DNA of 64,000 bases from the NCBI GenBank assembly GCA_023957375.1, contig JAMLHB010000003.1, forward strand, positions 397,342 to 461,341. The letters run 5' to 3'. Below the pieces are notes generated by a model. It made no database searches. It was not told the DNA's origin and saw only the letters and a list, made by a program, of their open reading frames with translations. Both the position numbers and the translations under genes were made by a program. Of the stretch, positions 10,101-18,028 are shown in pieces. Positions within the stretch are counted from its first letter, which is position 1, and every line of letters starts with the position of its first letter. This DNA is from Flavobacteriales bacterium (GTDB taxonomy: Bacteria; Bacteroidota; Bacteroidia; Flavobacteriales_F; PHOS-HE28).

Positions 10101-11337
10101 CAGCACCGACGGGCAACAGCTTGCGGTGGACTTCTTCGGAAGCTACTCCACCGCCGTGCAGATCCCCCTGAAGGTGGACGTGGACCTCACCGGCACCTAC
10201 ACCATCACCGCAGCCATGGCGGGCACCAACTCCCTCTCCTGCATCAGCCTCACCGACCTGCAGACCGGGGTAGTGACCCCGCTGACCGACGGCGCCGCGT
10301 ACAGCTGCACCATCAACGCGAACGAGCCAGCCGATGGCCGCTTCGTGATCAACGGCTCCGCGCCAACGCCCCTGTACATAGACAACGCGCTCTGCCATGA
10401 CCAGAACGGAAGCGCCACCGTGGTGGCCGGGGCGGAACCGATCAACATCACCTGGACCGACGTCTTCGGCAACGTGATCAGCCAATTGAACAACGTAGCC
10501 GACGGCGCGGTTGAACTCCCCCTGGCCGCCGGCAACTACCAGGTGCACATCACCCCCGGCGGCGCCTGCGGCGAACTGGCCGCGGACTTCACCATCACCG
10601 CCCCCGAGGCCATCGGCAGCGATGTGCTGCTCTCGCCCACCAGCTGCCCCGCCAGCGACGACGGCAGCGTAATGGTCGCCACCGTGACGGGCGGTACCGC
10701 ACCTTACACCTACCTGTGGAACACCGGAGCCACGGCCAACAGCATCACTGGCACCGCAGGCAGCTACTCGGCCACCATCACGGACGCCAACGGTTGCACC
10801 AGCACGGTGAATGCCGAGATCCCCGCCGGTGAAGGTGCCATCGCGCAGTTCAGTACACCCACAGGCACGCTGATAGTGAACACGCCCGTGCAGTTCACCA
10901 ACACCTCCGTGCTGGCCGACAACTACCTCTGGGACTTCGGAGACGGCACCACCAGCACCGAAAGCGACCCCGCCCACACGTACACCTTGCCCGGCACCTA
11001 CACCGTGAGCCTCACGGCCACCGGAGGCGATTGTTCCTTCACCACCACGCTGGACATCACCGTGGAGATCGGAACCGCCGTCACCACCCTGCCCCGCACC
11101 AACGACATGGCCGTGTGGGCCACGCCCGACCACATCGTGGTGCAGCATCCCTTCGGCAGTGCACCGGTGGACGTGGACGTGTACGATGCCACCGGCCGTT
11201 TGGCCATGGCACGCACCGCCATCTCCCGGCCGGAACGCATCACCCTCAGCGACCGCAGCCTGAACACCGGCGTGTGGTTCGTGCGCATCACCAGCGGCGA
11301 TGTGCAACGGACCTTCCGCGTGCCGCTGGTGCGGTAA
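7141..11337 (+). CDS. Mosaic T9SS-exported surface protein
   Basis: This 1,398-residue protein starts at the ATG at 7141, which begins a signal-peptide-like N-terminus (IGYLLVFLFATALPW, cleavage near MQGQ); an in-frame ATG at 7117 is possible. The first ~430 residues are homologous to the N-terminal half of the 4792-6597 product. A short segment (ATISYPVGPHNLGSGTL) matches a region of the first gene. From nucleotide 8755 onward it is nearly identical to the first gene, including the SprB-like repeat, the PKD domain and the T9SS sorting domain ending TFRVPLVR. It therefore looks like a fusion of the N-module of one neighbour with the C-module of the other. Function is unknown; a surface adhesin role is inference. 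Confidence 0.9.
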   Translation: MNHFPLPPPFHKSIRLAHIGYLLVFLFATALPWQTMQGQTWHSIGSGTNTNTNTQYPTPFGDYYAGQRMQSIYLASELSAAGLQAGDPISSIRWNVLALQGVDLLDNFTVRLAHTTQSTLSGFQVFPVGGVATTPIDYQPVLGQNEFIFTSNFTWDGTSNLLVQVTHFSTAYGDYSANAQVASTNTTANRTYILADDLMFTATQATALSGGVLASNLRPDVEFGVAPPCTALSATGYTICQNGTVPSGEGLVAAACSEGTGGVFTATYNFPGTNFLLSGTSYTTRSTLNVPTLPAGAVLVNSRLILTDVKASGNTPWSNLYIRLQGQITGTVQLFPNHTGYQGTAPELIFQLSGTAPVGNVVLQTRKSPNTTGDSRIASARLEFDYVLPTPHWYTAATGGSPISTGNSVFDPVAAGLVNPAVVGNTTFYVDCGVPSVPCAGGSRTPVVFSVVTPPAATISYPVGPHNLGSGTLAVTQTGTSGGTYSATPAGLVLNATTGEIDLATSAAGTYTVTYGGNAPCAYSTTAQVELVAASAITYYSQGSGNFNNPIWDVVPVGTASTASYGPTANFIVQNGHTVANTADVDVKNLTVNAGGTLALGSATTLTVHGDEAIFDGALTAANTSTLALAGADATILESTGGTLSLWNLTVSTPQGTLTDATLNIRGTLQLDAGDFDASLGSVTLASAASGTGRLGPVAAGADYIGNLTVQRYIPAGHTNWRMLASPVAGAKVQHWKDDFITAGFPGSHYPAFDDPVGSGNPWPSVRWYDETNAYALADSGVVGVSSNTQPLSPGQGFLAWSGDNFSTTMAFTVDLTGEPTIAKNPFTLPMSFTSSGTLEADGWNLVANPLPSPIDFTLINRGADVGNAYWIFDPVAGNNRAWTNGVGQGGLNGKIQSSQGFWVKADGTGLTTTLDESAKVNQSGGGTFGGEQNPVLPILNLNIASNLNTYSDEATLVFAQGTPARDGIDALKMTFKTIGAPQIGVISTDGQQLAVDFFGSYSTAVQIPLKVDVDLTGTYTITAAMAGTNSLSCISLTDLQTGVVTPLTDGAAYSCTINANEPADGRFVINGSAPTPLYIDNALCHDQNGSATVVAGAEPINITWTDVFGNVISQLNNVADGAVELPLAAGNYQVHITPGGACGELAADFTITAPEAIGSDVLLSPTSCPASDDGSVMVATVTGGTAPYTYLWNTGATANSITGTAGSYSATITDANGCTSTVNAEIPAGEGAIAQFSTPTGTLIVNTPVQFTNTSVLADNYLWDFGDGTTSTESDPAHTYTLPGTYTVSLTATGGDCSFTTTLDITVEIGTAVTTLPRTNDMAVWATPDHIVVQHPFGSAPVDVDVYDATGRLAMARTAISRPERITLSDRSLNTGVWFVRITSGDVQRTFRVPLVR

Positions 11338-11392
11338 GCCAATCCTTCAACCCGTGAACAAGGGCTGCCCGAACGGGTGGCCCTTGTTCTTT
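8755..11392 (+). repeat. 2.64 kb direct repeat, copy B
   Basis: Second copy of the block at 2080-4717. It has the same length and no indels, and it includes the terminator. See copy A for the distribution of differences. Confidence 0.95.
11357..11391 (+). terminator. Intrinsic terminator of the third T9SS gene
   Basis: Same AACAAGGGC / GCCCTTGTT hairpin as at 4682, followed by CTTTC. Confidence 0.85.
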
Positions 11393-11484
11393 CAATGTCC
11401 CCGCAGGGTGGCCGTCCCAATGCAGGGTCCGATTTTGGCCGCAGGTACTTCTCGGCGTGACCCTTGGGGACGGAGCGGACACCG

Positions 11485-11533
11485 CAAAGTCCCCGTAGGG
11501 TCACCGTCCTCGGGACCCTACGTCGGGACTTTG
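11485..11533 (-). repeat. Stop-codon-associated hairpin element (metG copy)
   Basis: Read on the minus strand, this begins 17 nt after the metG stop. The left arm AAGTCCCGACGTAGGGTC pairs with GACCCTACGGGGACTT, with a short bulge. There is no U-tract. It is one of four related elements (also 17233, 17965 and 40446), each just downstream of a stop codon on the sense strand. Confidence 0.75.
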
Positions 11534-11550
11534 CACACCGATGATCGGAC

Positions 11551-13662
11551 TCACCGCACCTCCCCGCCTGCCGGTACCTCGCTGCCCGGCTGCACGAAGA
11601 CCAGCTTGCCTTGGGCATCCTCGGCCATCAGCACCATGCCTTGGCTCTCCACGCCACGCATCTTGCGCGGCTCCAGGTTGCAGAGCACCAATACCTGCTT
11701 GCCCGGAAGTTCTTCCGGCGCGAAGTGCTGCGCGATCCCGCTGACGATGGTGCGCGGAGCGGCCTCGCCCACATCAATGGAAAGCTTCAGCAGCTTGTCC
11801 GCCTTGGGTACTTTCTCCGCTTCCTTGATGGTGCCAATGCGGATGTCCATCCGCGAAAAATCATCGAAACTGATGTGCGGCTTCATGGCCGGTTCAGGTG
11901 TTATTACAGGTGCTGTGGCCGTTGCGGGAGGCTGCTGCACCACGGGGGTGTTGGACTTCAGGCGGTCCACTTCGGCTGCGATCTCTTCGTCACTGATCGG
12001 CTTGAACAGATGCACCGCCTCCGCGATCGGCGCACCGGGCACCATGAGCCCTTCGCGCAACGCATCGCCCCACTTCAGTTCGCCCAGGCCGAGCATGGTG
12101 CGCAGCTTTTGCGCGGTGAAGGGCAGGAAGGGTTCCAGCACCACGCTAAGGGCCGCCGTGATGCGCAGGCTGTTGAAAAGCACCGTGCGCACGCGGTCCG
12201 GGTCGGTTTTGTGGAGCTTCCACGGCTCGGTGTCGGTGAGGTACTTGTTGCCTAAGCGCGCGGCATTCATGGCCGTGAGCAACGCATCGCGGAAGCGGAA
12301 CTTATCGATGTCCTCGGCCACCTTGCCGGGAATGGCGGAAAGTTCGCCCCAGAGCACGGTGTCGTGTTCGCCTTGCGCCGCGTTGGACGGCGCCGGTTGC
12401 GGCACTTTCCCGTCGTAGTACTTGTTGCACAGCACGAACACGCGCTGCACGAAGTTGCCGATGATGGCCACCAGCTCATTGTTGTTCTTGTCCTGGAAAT
12501 CCTTCCAAGTGAACTCGCTGTCGCGGAACTCCGGCAGGATGGTGGCCAAGGCGTAGCGCAGTTCATCCTGCCGGTCCGGCCAGCGCTCGATGTACTCGTG
12601 GAGCCACACGGCCCAGTTGCGGCTGGTGCTCAGTTTCTGCCCTTCCAGGTTGAGGAATTCGTTGGCGGGCACGTTCTGCGGCAGGATAAAGCCGCCGTGC
12701 TCCTTCAGTAGGATGGGGAAGATGATGGCATGGAAGACGATGTTGTCCTTGCCGATGAAATGCAGCAGGCGCGTGTCGTCGGCCTTCCACCATTTCTCCC
12801 AATCGGCGCCGTGGTCGAAGGCCCATTGCTTGGTGGCGCTGATGTAGCCGATAGGCGCATCCAACCACACGTAGAGCGCCTTGCCTTCCGCGCCGGGCAG
12901 CGGCACGGGCACGCCCCAGGTGAGGTCGCGCGTCATGGCGCGGGGGCGCAACCCTTCCTTCAACCAGCTGTTGCACTGGCCCAGCACTTGGGGCTTCCAT
13001 TCGGCGGGATCGTGCTGTTGGGCGCCATCGAGCATGCCGGTGTTGATCCACTCCTGCATCCATTGCTGGCTGCGTTCCATGGGCAGGTACCAGTGCTTGG
13101 TGGGCTTCAGCACGGGCTTGCTGCCACTGAGGGTGCTCCGCGGATCGATGAGGTCCTTGGGGCTGAGCGCGCTGCCGCATTTTTCGCACTGGTCACCGTA
13201 CGCATCCGGATTCCCGCAGTGCGGGCAGGTGCCCATGATGTAGCGGTCCGCGAGGAATTGCTTGGCCTCGGTGTCGTAGTACTGCTCCTCGGTGTTCTCC
13301 GTAAAAGCGCCGTTGGCGTTGAGCTGCAGGAAGAATTCCTGGGAGGTCTTGCGGTGCAGTTCGCTGCTGGTGCGGTGGTAGATGTCGAAGCCGATGCCAA
13401 AGTCCACGAACGCTTTGCCCATCAGCGCGTGGTACTTGTCCACGATGGCTTGCGGGGTGGTGCCTTCCTTGAGTGCGCGCAGGGTGATGGCCGCGCCATG
13501 TTCGTCGCTGCCGCAGATGAACAGCACCTCCTTGCCGCGCGCCCGCAGGCTGCGCACGTAGATGTCCGCAGGCAGGTAGGCCCCGGCGATGTGGCCGATG
13601 TGGAGCGGGCCGTTGGCGTAGGGCAACGCGGCGGTGACGGTGGTGCGGGCGGGGGATTTCAC
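11551..13662 (-). CDS. metG: Methionyl-tRNA synthetase
   Basis: Charges tRNA-Met with methionine in the cytoplasm. The 703 residues show the class I HIGH motif at 21-24, a Cys4 zinc knuckle (CPHCG...CEKCG), the KMSKS-equivalent KLSTS, an anticodon-binding domain and a C-terminal tRNA-binding (Trbp111-like) domain beginning near ISFDDFSRMDIRIG. The length fits the long bacterial form carrying the extra C-terminal domain. The start is a GTG; no ATG fits better upstream of the catalytic fold. Confidence 0.97.
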   Translation of the reverse strand: MKSPARTTVTAALPYANGPLHIGHIAGAYLPADIYVRSLRARGKEVLFICGSDEHGAAITLRALKEGTTPQAIVDKYHALMGKAFVDFGIGFDIYHRTSSELHRKTSQEFFLQLNANGAFTENTEEQYYDTEAKQFLADRYIMGTCPHCGNPDAYGDQCEKCGSALSPKDLIDPRSTLSGSKPVLKPTKHWYLPMERSQQWMQEWINTGMLDGAQQHDPAEWKPQVLGQCNSWLKEGLRPRAMTRDLTWGVPVPLPGAEGKALYVWLDAPIGYISATKQWAFDHGADWEKWWKADDTRLLHFIGKDNIVFHAIIFPILLKEHGGFILPQNVPANEFLNLEGQKLSTSRNWAVWLHEYIERWPDRQDELRYALATILPEFRDSEFTWKDFQDKNNNELVAIIGNFVQRVFVLCNKYYDGKVPQPAPSNAAQGEHDTVLWGELSAIPGKVAEDIDKFRFRDALLTAMNAARLGNKYLTDTEPWKLHKTDPDRVRTVLFNSLRITAALSVVLEPFLPFTAQKLRTMLGLGELKWGDALREGLMVPGAPIAEAVHLFKPISDEEIAAEVDRLKSNTPVVQQPPATATAPVITPEPAMKPHISFDDFSRMDIRIGTIKEAEKVPKADKLLKLSIDVGEAAPRTIVSGIAQHFAPEELPGKQVLVLCNLEPRKMRGVESQGMVLMAEDAQGKLVFVQPGSEVPAGGEVR

Positions 13663-13705
13663 TGGCTTGTGGCTTGGTGCGCCCCAACATGCGCGGGGCA
13701 GGCCG

Positions 13706-13713
13706 CGAAATTA
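13706..13713 (-). promoter_or_regulatory. Candidate -7 box of metG
   Basis: TAATTTCG on the minus strand, followed by CGG, lies 43 nt before the GTG start. It fits the TAnnTTCG form seen before several housekeeping genes here. No clear -33 TTTG was found. Confidence 0.4.
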
Positions 13714-13731
13714 CACGGTCTGCCCCCTCCC

Positions 13732-13756
13732 GGCGCTCGGCTGTTTGCCGAGCGCC
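13732..13756. repeat. Perfect 10 bp hairpin upstream of metG
   Basis: GGCGCTCGGC and GCCGAGCGCC flank a TGTTT loop. A third copy of GCCGAGCGCC occurs at 13877. Role unknown. Confidence 0.6.
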
Positions 13757-13897
13757 TCCTTCTACTTCGGCCTCCGGCCATGGACGATGTGTTTCATGAT
13801 ACGGCCCTGCATTGGAAACCGCCGGAGGCGGACCGTGGTGCGGGGCACTCGGCAGGTCCTTGGAATCACCGGTTAAGCCGAGCGCCGGGGTAAAGCA

Positions 13898-13907
13898 CCC
13901 GAGCGGG
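13898..13907. repeat. Left target-site duplication of the IS
   Basis: CCCGAGCGGG, repeated exactly at 15353-15362. Ten bp is usual for the IS4 family. Confidence 0.9.
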
Positions 13908-15352
13908 CAATGTCATTAAGTTAAGGATTTTCACAGCGCTGGCCGGGAGTTTGGCATGCAGACCGGCTTTCGGCAGGTGCGGTACTTGTCACGGTTGCGG
14001 GGATAATGCCTGCCGGGCCTGATGGGCACAGTGCTGCTGAGGAACAACTTCTTCAGGGCATCCAGTAGTTGCTCGGGATCCTCTTCGATGAAGATGCGCA
14101 CCATCTCATTCTTCAAGTACCCGAAGGTGACATTGTTGTTGATCTTGTATGCGTACTTCCTCTGGCGGTGCTTGGCGGGCAGTTCCTCCTGCGCCTCGCT
14201 CACCAGCAGTGCGTGGATGTTGGACATGAACAGCGCACAGTGAAAGTCCTGCCGGACCACCTGCGGGGTGTGTCCGGTGAACTGCTCCACGCGTATGATG
14301 TTCTTTGCCACGTTGTAGAACCGCTCCACGCCCCAGCGCAGGTGATAGAGGTCCTTGAACATGGCGGTGGGATACCGTTCCGGGTCGATCAGGGAGGTTA
14401 ACAGGACCTCCACTTCGCCGTCATCGAGCAATACCTTGACCATACGCACGGCCACGCGACGGTCCTTGTCCTTCCCCCAGGATCGAGGTGTGTTCTTTCC
14501 CGGCCCTTTTTGGATGACCAGGCTCTGTAGGTCACTGCCCATGAAGTCCCGGACATGCCGGTCATGGGTGTGCTTGCAGCGCATCAGGTATTCCGCCTGG
14601 CGATCTTCCAAGGCCTTGATGAGCGCGAACCCGGGATAGCCCCGGTCGTAGATCACCAGGTCGCCTTTGCCGCAATGGGGCAAATGCTCCAGTGCCAAGG
14701 TCGGCTCCCCCACGGCATAGGGTGCCAACAGCCCGTCGATCACCAAATTGTTGAGCACATCGTACAATACTGAGCACCTTGCCTTGGCCCCCACCACCCC
14801 GTGCTGATTGGAGGAACCGCCGTAGATTTCCTGTAGCTCATGGTTCTGTGGCAGGTCCAGCGTTGAGCCGTCGGTGGCCAGCAGGCGCATCCCTTCCCAG
14901 AGCAGCACCCGTTCATCATTGTCCGTATAGAACTCGGTGTTGAGTACACGCACGAGCTCCCGGAACACCAAGGGATCGACCTTCTTGCGCCGTTGGTTGA
15001 ATGCACTGGCCGTCACATTTTGCACCCCATCGGCGAACGAGCGCATGAAAGCCGTCAGGTCGACCTGAAGGCTTCGCCTGGACAGGTTCATCATAAAGAG
15101 GATCACCTTCGGAAAGGGCATCTTGCGCTCGCGGGTGAAGTCCTTGTTTGACAGGCGGAAGGTCTCCTTCAATCCCGAGCTTGCCAAAGTAGACTTCAGC
15201 AATATGAGAATGTGCGTGTTGGCCTTTCTGCTCATTGGCATGGGTTTGTCCGGCAAGGACAGACCTGGCAACAAAGACAGGAGCCGGTTGGTGATCAACC
15301 TTCCAACATCCTCGATCTGAAAACCTCGGGATCCCTTAACTTAATGACATTG
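13908..15352 (-). mobile_element. Complete IS4-family insertion sequence, 1,445 bp
   Basis: Both ends carry the perfect 19 bp terminal inverted repeat CAATGTCATTAAGTTAAGG, and an exact 10 bp direct duplication lies outside them. The transposase frame is intact. Rejoining the flanks restores CACCCGAGCGGGGGGTG, an imperfect palindrome, so the insertion is into a hairpin-like site between metG and lepA. Intact ends, intact target duplication and an intact gene suggest a recent insertion. Confidence 0.95.
13931..15241 (-). CDS. IS4-family DDE transposase
   Basis: This 436-residue protein is counted from the ATG at 15241; the frame continues upstream to a TTG at 15298. DDE residues are visible as ATDGS (Asp124), IYDRGYPG (Asp199) and RWGVERFYN (Glu306). 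The last sits in the IS4-type YREK signature Y-x2-R-x3-E-x6-K. It cuts and rejoins DNA at the IS ends. The same ends occur at 18029-18467, so this enzyme could in principle act on that element (inference). Confidence 0.93.
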   Translation of the reverse strand: MPMSRKANTHILILLKSTLASSGLKETFRLSNKDFTRERKMPFPKVILFMMNLSRRSLQVDLTAFMRSFADGVQNVTASAFNQRRKKVDPLVFRELVRVLNTEFYTDNDERVLLWEGMRLLATDGSTLDLPQNHELQEIYGGSSNQHGVVGAKARCSVLYDVLNNLVIDGLLAPYAVGEPTLALEHLPHCGKGDLVIYDRGYPGFALIKALEDRQAEYLMRCKHTHDRHVRDFMGSDLQSLVIQKGPGKNTPRSWGKDKDRRVAVRMVKVLLDDGEVEVLLTSLIDPERYPTAMFKDLYHLRWGVERFYNVAKNIIRVEQFTGHTPQVVRQDFHCALFMSNIHALLVSEAQEELPAKHRQRKYAYKINNNVTFGYLKNEMVRIFIEEDPEQLLDALKKLFLSSTVPIRPGRHYPRNRDKYRTCRKPVCMPNSRPAL

Positions 15353-15362
15353 CCCGAGCGGG
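15353..15362. repeat. Right target-site duplication of the IS
   Basis: CCCGAGCGGG, identical to 13898-13907. Confidence 0.9.
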
Positions 15363-15412
15363 GGGTGAAAATCCAGTTTGGCTATCCCGCTGGCAGCGTC
15401 AGCCTATCGCGC

Positions 15413-15420
15413 TACCTTCG
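15413..15420 (+). promoter_or_regulatory. Candidate -7 box of lepA
   Basis: TACCTTCG lies 24 nt before the lepA ATG. It fits TAnnTTCG; no convincing -33 element was found. Confidence 0.4.
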
Positions 15421-15444
15421 CGATCCTTTTCGGCCCGGCCTTCC

Positions 15445-17232
15445 ATGAAGAACACGAGGAATTTCTGCATCATCGCCCACATCGACCACGGCAAAAGCAC
15501 CTTGGCCGACCGCCTCCTGCAGATGACCGGCACCATTGCCGACCGCGATATGCAGGCGCAGAACCTGGACGACATGGACCTGGAGCGCGAGCGGGGCATC
15601 ACCATCAAGAGCAAGGCCATCCAGATGAACTACTCGCTGAACGGCGAGCAGTACGTGCTTAACCTGATCGACACGCCGGGCCACGTGGACTTCAGCTACG
15701 AGGTGAGCCGCAGCATCGCCGCCTGCGAGGGCGCACTGCTGATCGTGGACGCCACGCAGGGCATCCAGGCGCAGACCATCAGCAACCTGTACCTGGCGCT
15801 GGAGCACGACCTGGAGATCATCCCCATCCTGAACAAGATGGACCTGGCCAGCGCCAACCCCGAGGAGGTGAAGGACCAGATCGTGGACCTGATCGGCTGC
15901 AAGCGCGAGGACATCCTGGCGGCCAGCGGGAAGACCGGCCTCGGCGTGGACAAGGTGCTGGAGGAGATCGTCCACCGAATACCCGCGCCCAAAGGCGACC
16001 CCGCCGCACCGTTGCAGGCGCTGATCTTCGACAGCGTGTTCAACTCCTTTCGTGGCATTGTGGCCTATTTCAGGGTCATGAACGGCACCCTCCGCAAGGG
16101 CGACAAGGTGAAGTTCTTCAATACCGGCGTGGTGTACGACGCCGACGAGATCGGCGTGCTGAAGATGGACCTGTTGCCCCGGAGCCCCCTGAGCGCGGGC
16201 GATGTGGGCTACATCATCAGCGGCATCAAGACGGCCAGCGAGGTGAAGGTGGGCGACACCATTACGCACATGGAGCGCCCCTGTGCAGAGGCGATCCATG
16301 GCTTCGAAGACGTGAAGCCCATGGTGTGGGCGGGCATTTTCCCGGTGGATACCGCCGAGTACGAGGAACTGCGCGACGCCATGGAAAAGCTGAAGCTGAA
16401 CGATGCCAGCCTCACCTGGACACCCGAAAGCAGCGCCGCGCTGGGCTTCGGCTTCCGCTGCGGCTTCCTGGGGCTGCTGCACATGGAGATCATCCAGGAG
16501 CGGATCGAGCGCGAGTTCGGCATCACCGTGATCACCACGGTGCCCAACGTGGGGTATGTGGTCACCAAGACCAACGGCGAGGTGGTGGACGTGCACAACC
16601 CCACCGAACTGCCGCCAGTGATGCACATCGACCATATTCAGGAACCGTACATCAAGGCGCAGATCATCACCAAGAGCGAGTACATCGGGACCATCATGAC
16701 GCTCTGCATCGAGAAGCGGGGCATCCTCACGGGGCAGAACTACCTCACCACGGACCGCGTGGAGCTGCACTTCGAGCTGCCACTGGGCGAAGTGGTGTTC
16801 GACTTCTTCGACAAGCTGAAGAGCATCAGCCGGGGCTACGCCAGCTTCGACTACCACCCCATCGGCTTCAAGGAGAGCGACCTGATCAAGCTGGACATCC
16901 TGCTGAACGGCGAAAAGGTGGACGCACTGAGCGCGCTGATCCACCGCGACCACGCGCACGAGCTGGGCAAGAAGATGTGCGGCAAGCTGAAGGAACTGCT
17001 ACCGCGCCAACAGTTCGACATCCCCATCCAGGCCGCCATCGGCGCCAAGATCGTGGCCCGCGAAACAGTGAAGGCCCTTCGCAAGGACGTAACGGCCAAG
17101 TGCTACGGTGGTGACATCAGCCGCAAGCGCAAACTGCTGGAGAAGCAGAAGGAGGGGAAGAAGCGGATGCGCTCGGTGGGCTCCGTGGAGATCCCGCAAG
17201 AGGCCTTCCTGGCGGTGCTGAAGCTGGATTGA
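15445..17232 (+). CDS. lepA: Elongation factor 4 (LepA), ribosome-acting GTPase
   Basis: The 595 residues match the family's usual length. G-motifs visible are AHIDHGKST (residues 11-19), DTPGHVD and NKMD. EF-G-like domains II, III and V follow, then the LepA-specific C-terminal domain ([16 protein letters not shown]). It binds ribosomes and promotes back-translocation or recovery from stalling, and probably also acts in ribosome assembly. It is transcribed alone. A hairpin element begins at the base after its stop codon. Confidence 0.97.
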   Translation: MKNTRNFCIIAHIDHGKSTLADRLLQMTGTIADRDMQAQNLDDMDLERERGITIKSKAIQMNYSLNGEQYVLNLIDTPGHVDFSYEVSRSIAACEGALLIVDATQGIQAQTISNLYLALEHDLEIIPILNKMDLASANPEEVKDQIVDLIGCKREDILAASGKTGLGVDKVLEEIVHRIPAPKGDPAAPLQALIFDSVFNSFRGIVAYFRVMNGTLRKGDKVKFFNTGVVYDADEIGVLKMDLLPRSPLSAGDVGYIISGIKTASEVKVGDTITHMERPCAEAIHGFEDVKPMVWAGIFPVDTAEYEELRDAMEKLKLNDASLTWTPESSAALGFGFRCGFLGLLHMEIIQERIEREFGITVITTVPNVGYVVTKTNGEVVDVHNPTELPPVMHIDHIQEPYIKAQIITKSEYIGTIMTLCIEKRGILTGQNYLTTDRVELHFELPLGEVVFDFFDKLKSISRGYASFDYHPIGFKESDLIKLDILLNGEKVDALSALIHRDHAHELGKKMCGKLKELLPRQQFDIPIQAAIGAKIVARETVKALRKDVTAKCYGGDISRKRKLLEKQKEGKKRMRSVGSVEIPQEAFLAVLKLD

Positions 17233-17276
17233 CAGTCCCTGCGCAGGGTCCCGAAGCGGTGATCCTGCGGGGACTG
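17233..17276 (+). repeat. Stop-codon-associated hairpin element (lepA copy)
   Basis: It starts at the first base after the lepA stop. The arms are CAGTCCC-TGC-GCAGGGTC and GATCCTGC-GGGGACTG, around the loop CCGAAGCGGT. Compared with the metG copy, the stem pair in GCAGG/CCTGC has become GTAGG/CCTAC, a compensatory change. There is no U-tract. Confidence 0.8.
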
Positions 17277-17332
17277 GGTGCAATACCAAGGTATGCGGGG
17301 ACTTCGGGGCGGCGGCCCTGCGGGAGCGTCTA

Positions 17333-17367
17333 TTGGCACGACCTGGTATCTGGCTTCATTATCTTTG
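17333..17367 (+). promoter_or_regulatory. Promoter of the toxin-antitoxin pair, probably leaderless
   Basis: TTGG at 17333 and the perfect -7 box TATCTTTG at 17360-17367 are 23 nt apart. The ATG of the first gene is only 4 nt after the box, so transcription would start at or next to the start codon. Confidence 0.6.
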
Positions 17368-17371
17368 GAAC

Positions 17372-17611
17372 ATGGATTGGCGCAAGTACATCGTTAGCAA
17401 CCCCAAAGTCCTTTCCGGCAAGCCCACGGTAAAGGGTACGCGCTTGTCCGTGGAGTTCATCCTGGGCCTGATGGCCAAGGGCTGGACCGAGCAGACACTT
17501 TTGGAGAATTATGAGCGCTTGAAGCCGACCCACATCAAGGCGATCTACGGGTTCATGAGCGAGAACATCGCGTCGGGCCGTTTTGCGCGGCCACTTGGGG
17601 AAGCCAAATGA
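17372..17611 (+). CDS. DUF433 antitoxin-like protein
   Basis: This 79-residue protein has the DUF433 pattern: the YIVSNPKVLSGKPTVKGTRL opening, then a helix-turn-helix-like segment (WTEQTLLENYERLKPTHIKA). Proteins of this family are usually the DNA-binding antitoxin partner of DUF5615 PIN-like proteins. Its stop overlaps the start of the next gene in an ATGA, indicating translational coupling. The ATG at 17372 starts the conserved domain; the frame extends upstream only through non-conserved sequence. The promoter is so close that the mRNA is probably leaderless, and autorepression at it is plausible but not shown. Confidence 0.85.
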   Translation: MDWRKYIVSNPKVLSGKPTVKGTRLSVEFILGLMAKGWTEQTLLENYERLKPTHIKAIYGFMSENIASGRFARPLGEAK

Positions 17612-17961
17612 AATTTCTTGTCGATGAATGCGTGGCAAAGGCCTCCGCCTTGCATTTGCGCATGATCGGCCATGATGTGCTGCGTATCGGCACCGACATC
17701 CGAATACCGGACGATGCAACCATTTTGACATTTGCCACGGCGGAACAACGCACCCTTATCACGCACGACCAGGATTTCGGCGAGTTGGTGTTCAACAAGA
17801 AACACCGGGCCCCGTTCGGGGTGGTCCTGTTTCGCTATGAGCCTGCCACGCCGGATGAAGTGGCCAAGCGGCTTGTTGTCATGCTCCGTTCCGGCCTGTA
17901 CGCGTTCGAAGGATATCTGACCGCCGTGGACGAGGGTAAGGTGAGGCAACGTGCATGTTGA
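17608..17961 (+). CDS. DUF5615 PIN-like toxin
   Basis: This 117-residue protein fits the DUF5615 PIN-like family. It opens MKFLVDECV (first acidic residues Asp6, Glu7). RTLITHDQDFGELVF holds the Asp pair and FG motif typical of the fold, and PFGVVLFRY follows. Such proteins are presumed metal-dependent ribonucleases held in check by the DUF433 partner encoded just upstream with a 4 bp overlap. Nuclease activity is family inference. A copy of the stop-codon-associated hairpin begins 3 nt after its stop. Confidence 0.85.
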   Translation: MKFLVDECVAKASALHLRMIGHDVLRIGTDIRIPDDATILTFATAEQRTLITHDQDFGELVFNKKHRAPFGVVLFRYEPATPDEVAKRLVVMLRSGLYAFEGYLTAVDEGKVRQRAC

Positions 17962-17964
17962 CAT

Positions 17965-18006
17965 CAGTCCCGGCGTAGGGTCCCGAGGTAGCCTTCGCAT
18001 GGCTAC
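17965..18006 (+). repeat. Stop-codon-associated hairpin element (toxin copy)
   Basis: CAGTCCCGGCGTAGGGTCCC matches the 5' arm of the lepA and metG copies and lies 3 nt after the toxin stop. The expected 3' arm is replaced by a separate small hairpin, GTAGCC-TTCGCAT-GGCTAC. Confidence 0.65.
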
Positions 18007-18028
18007 AGTTACTGAAAGTGGGAGACCC

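Noticed and set aside
13908..15352. Composite transposon spanning 13908-18467
   Set aside because: The 18029-18467 element has its own pair of ends and lacks a transposase. lepA and the toxin-antitoxin pair between the two are not enclosed by two full IS copies.
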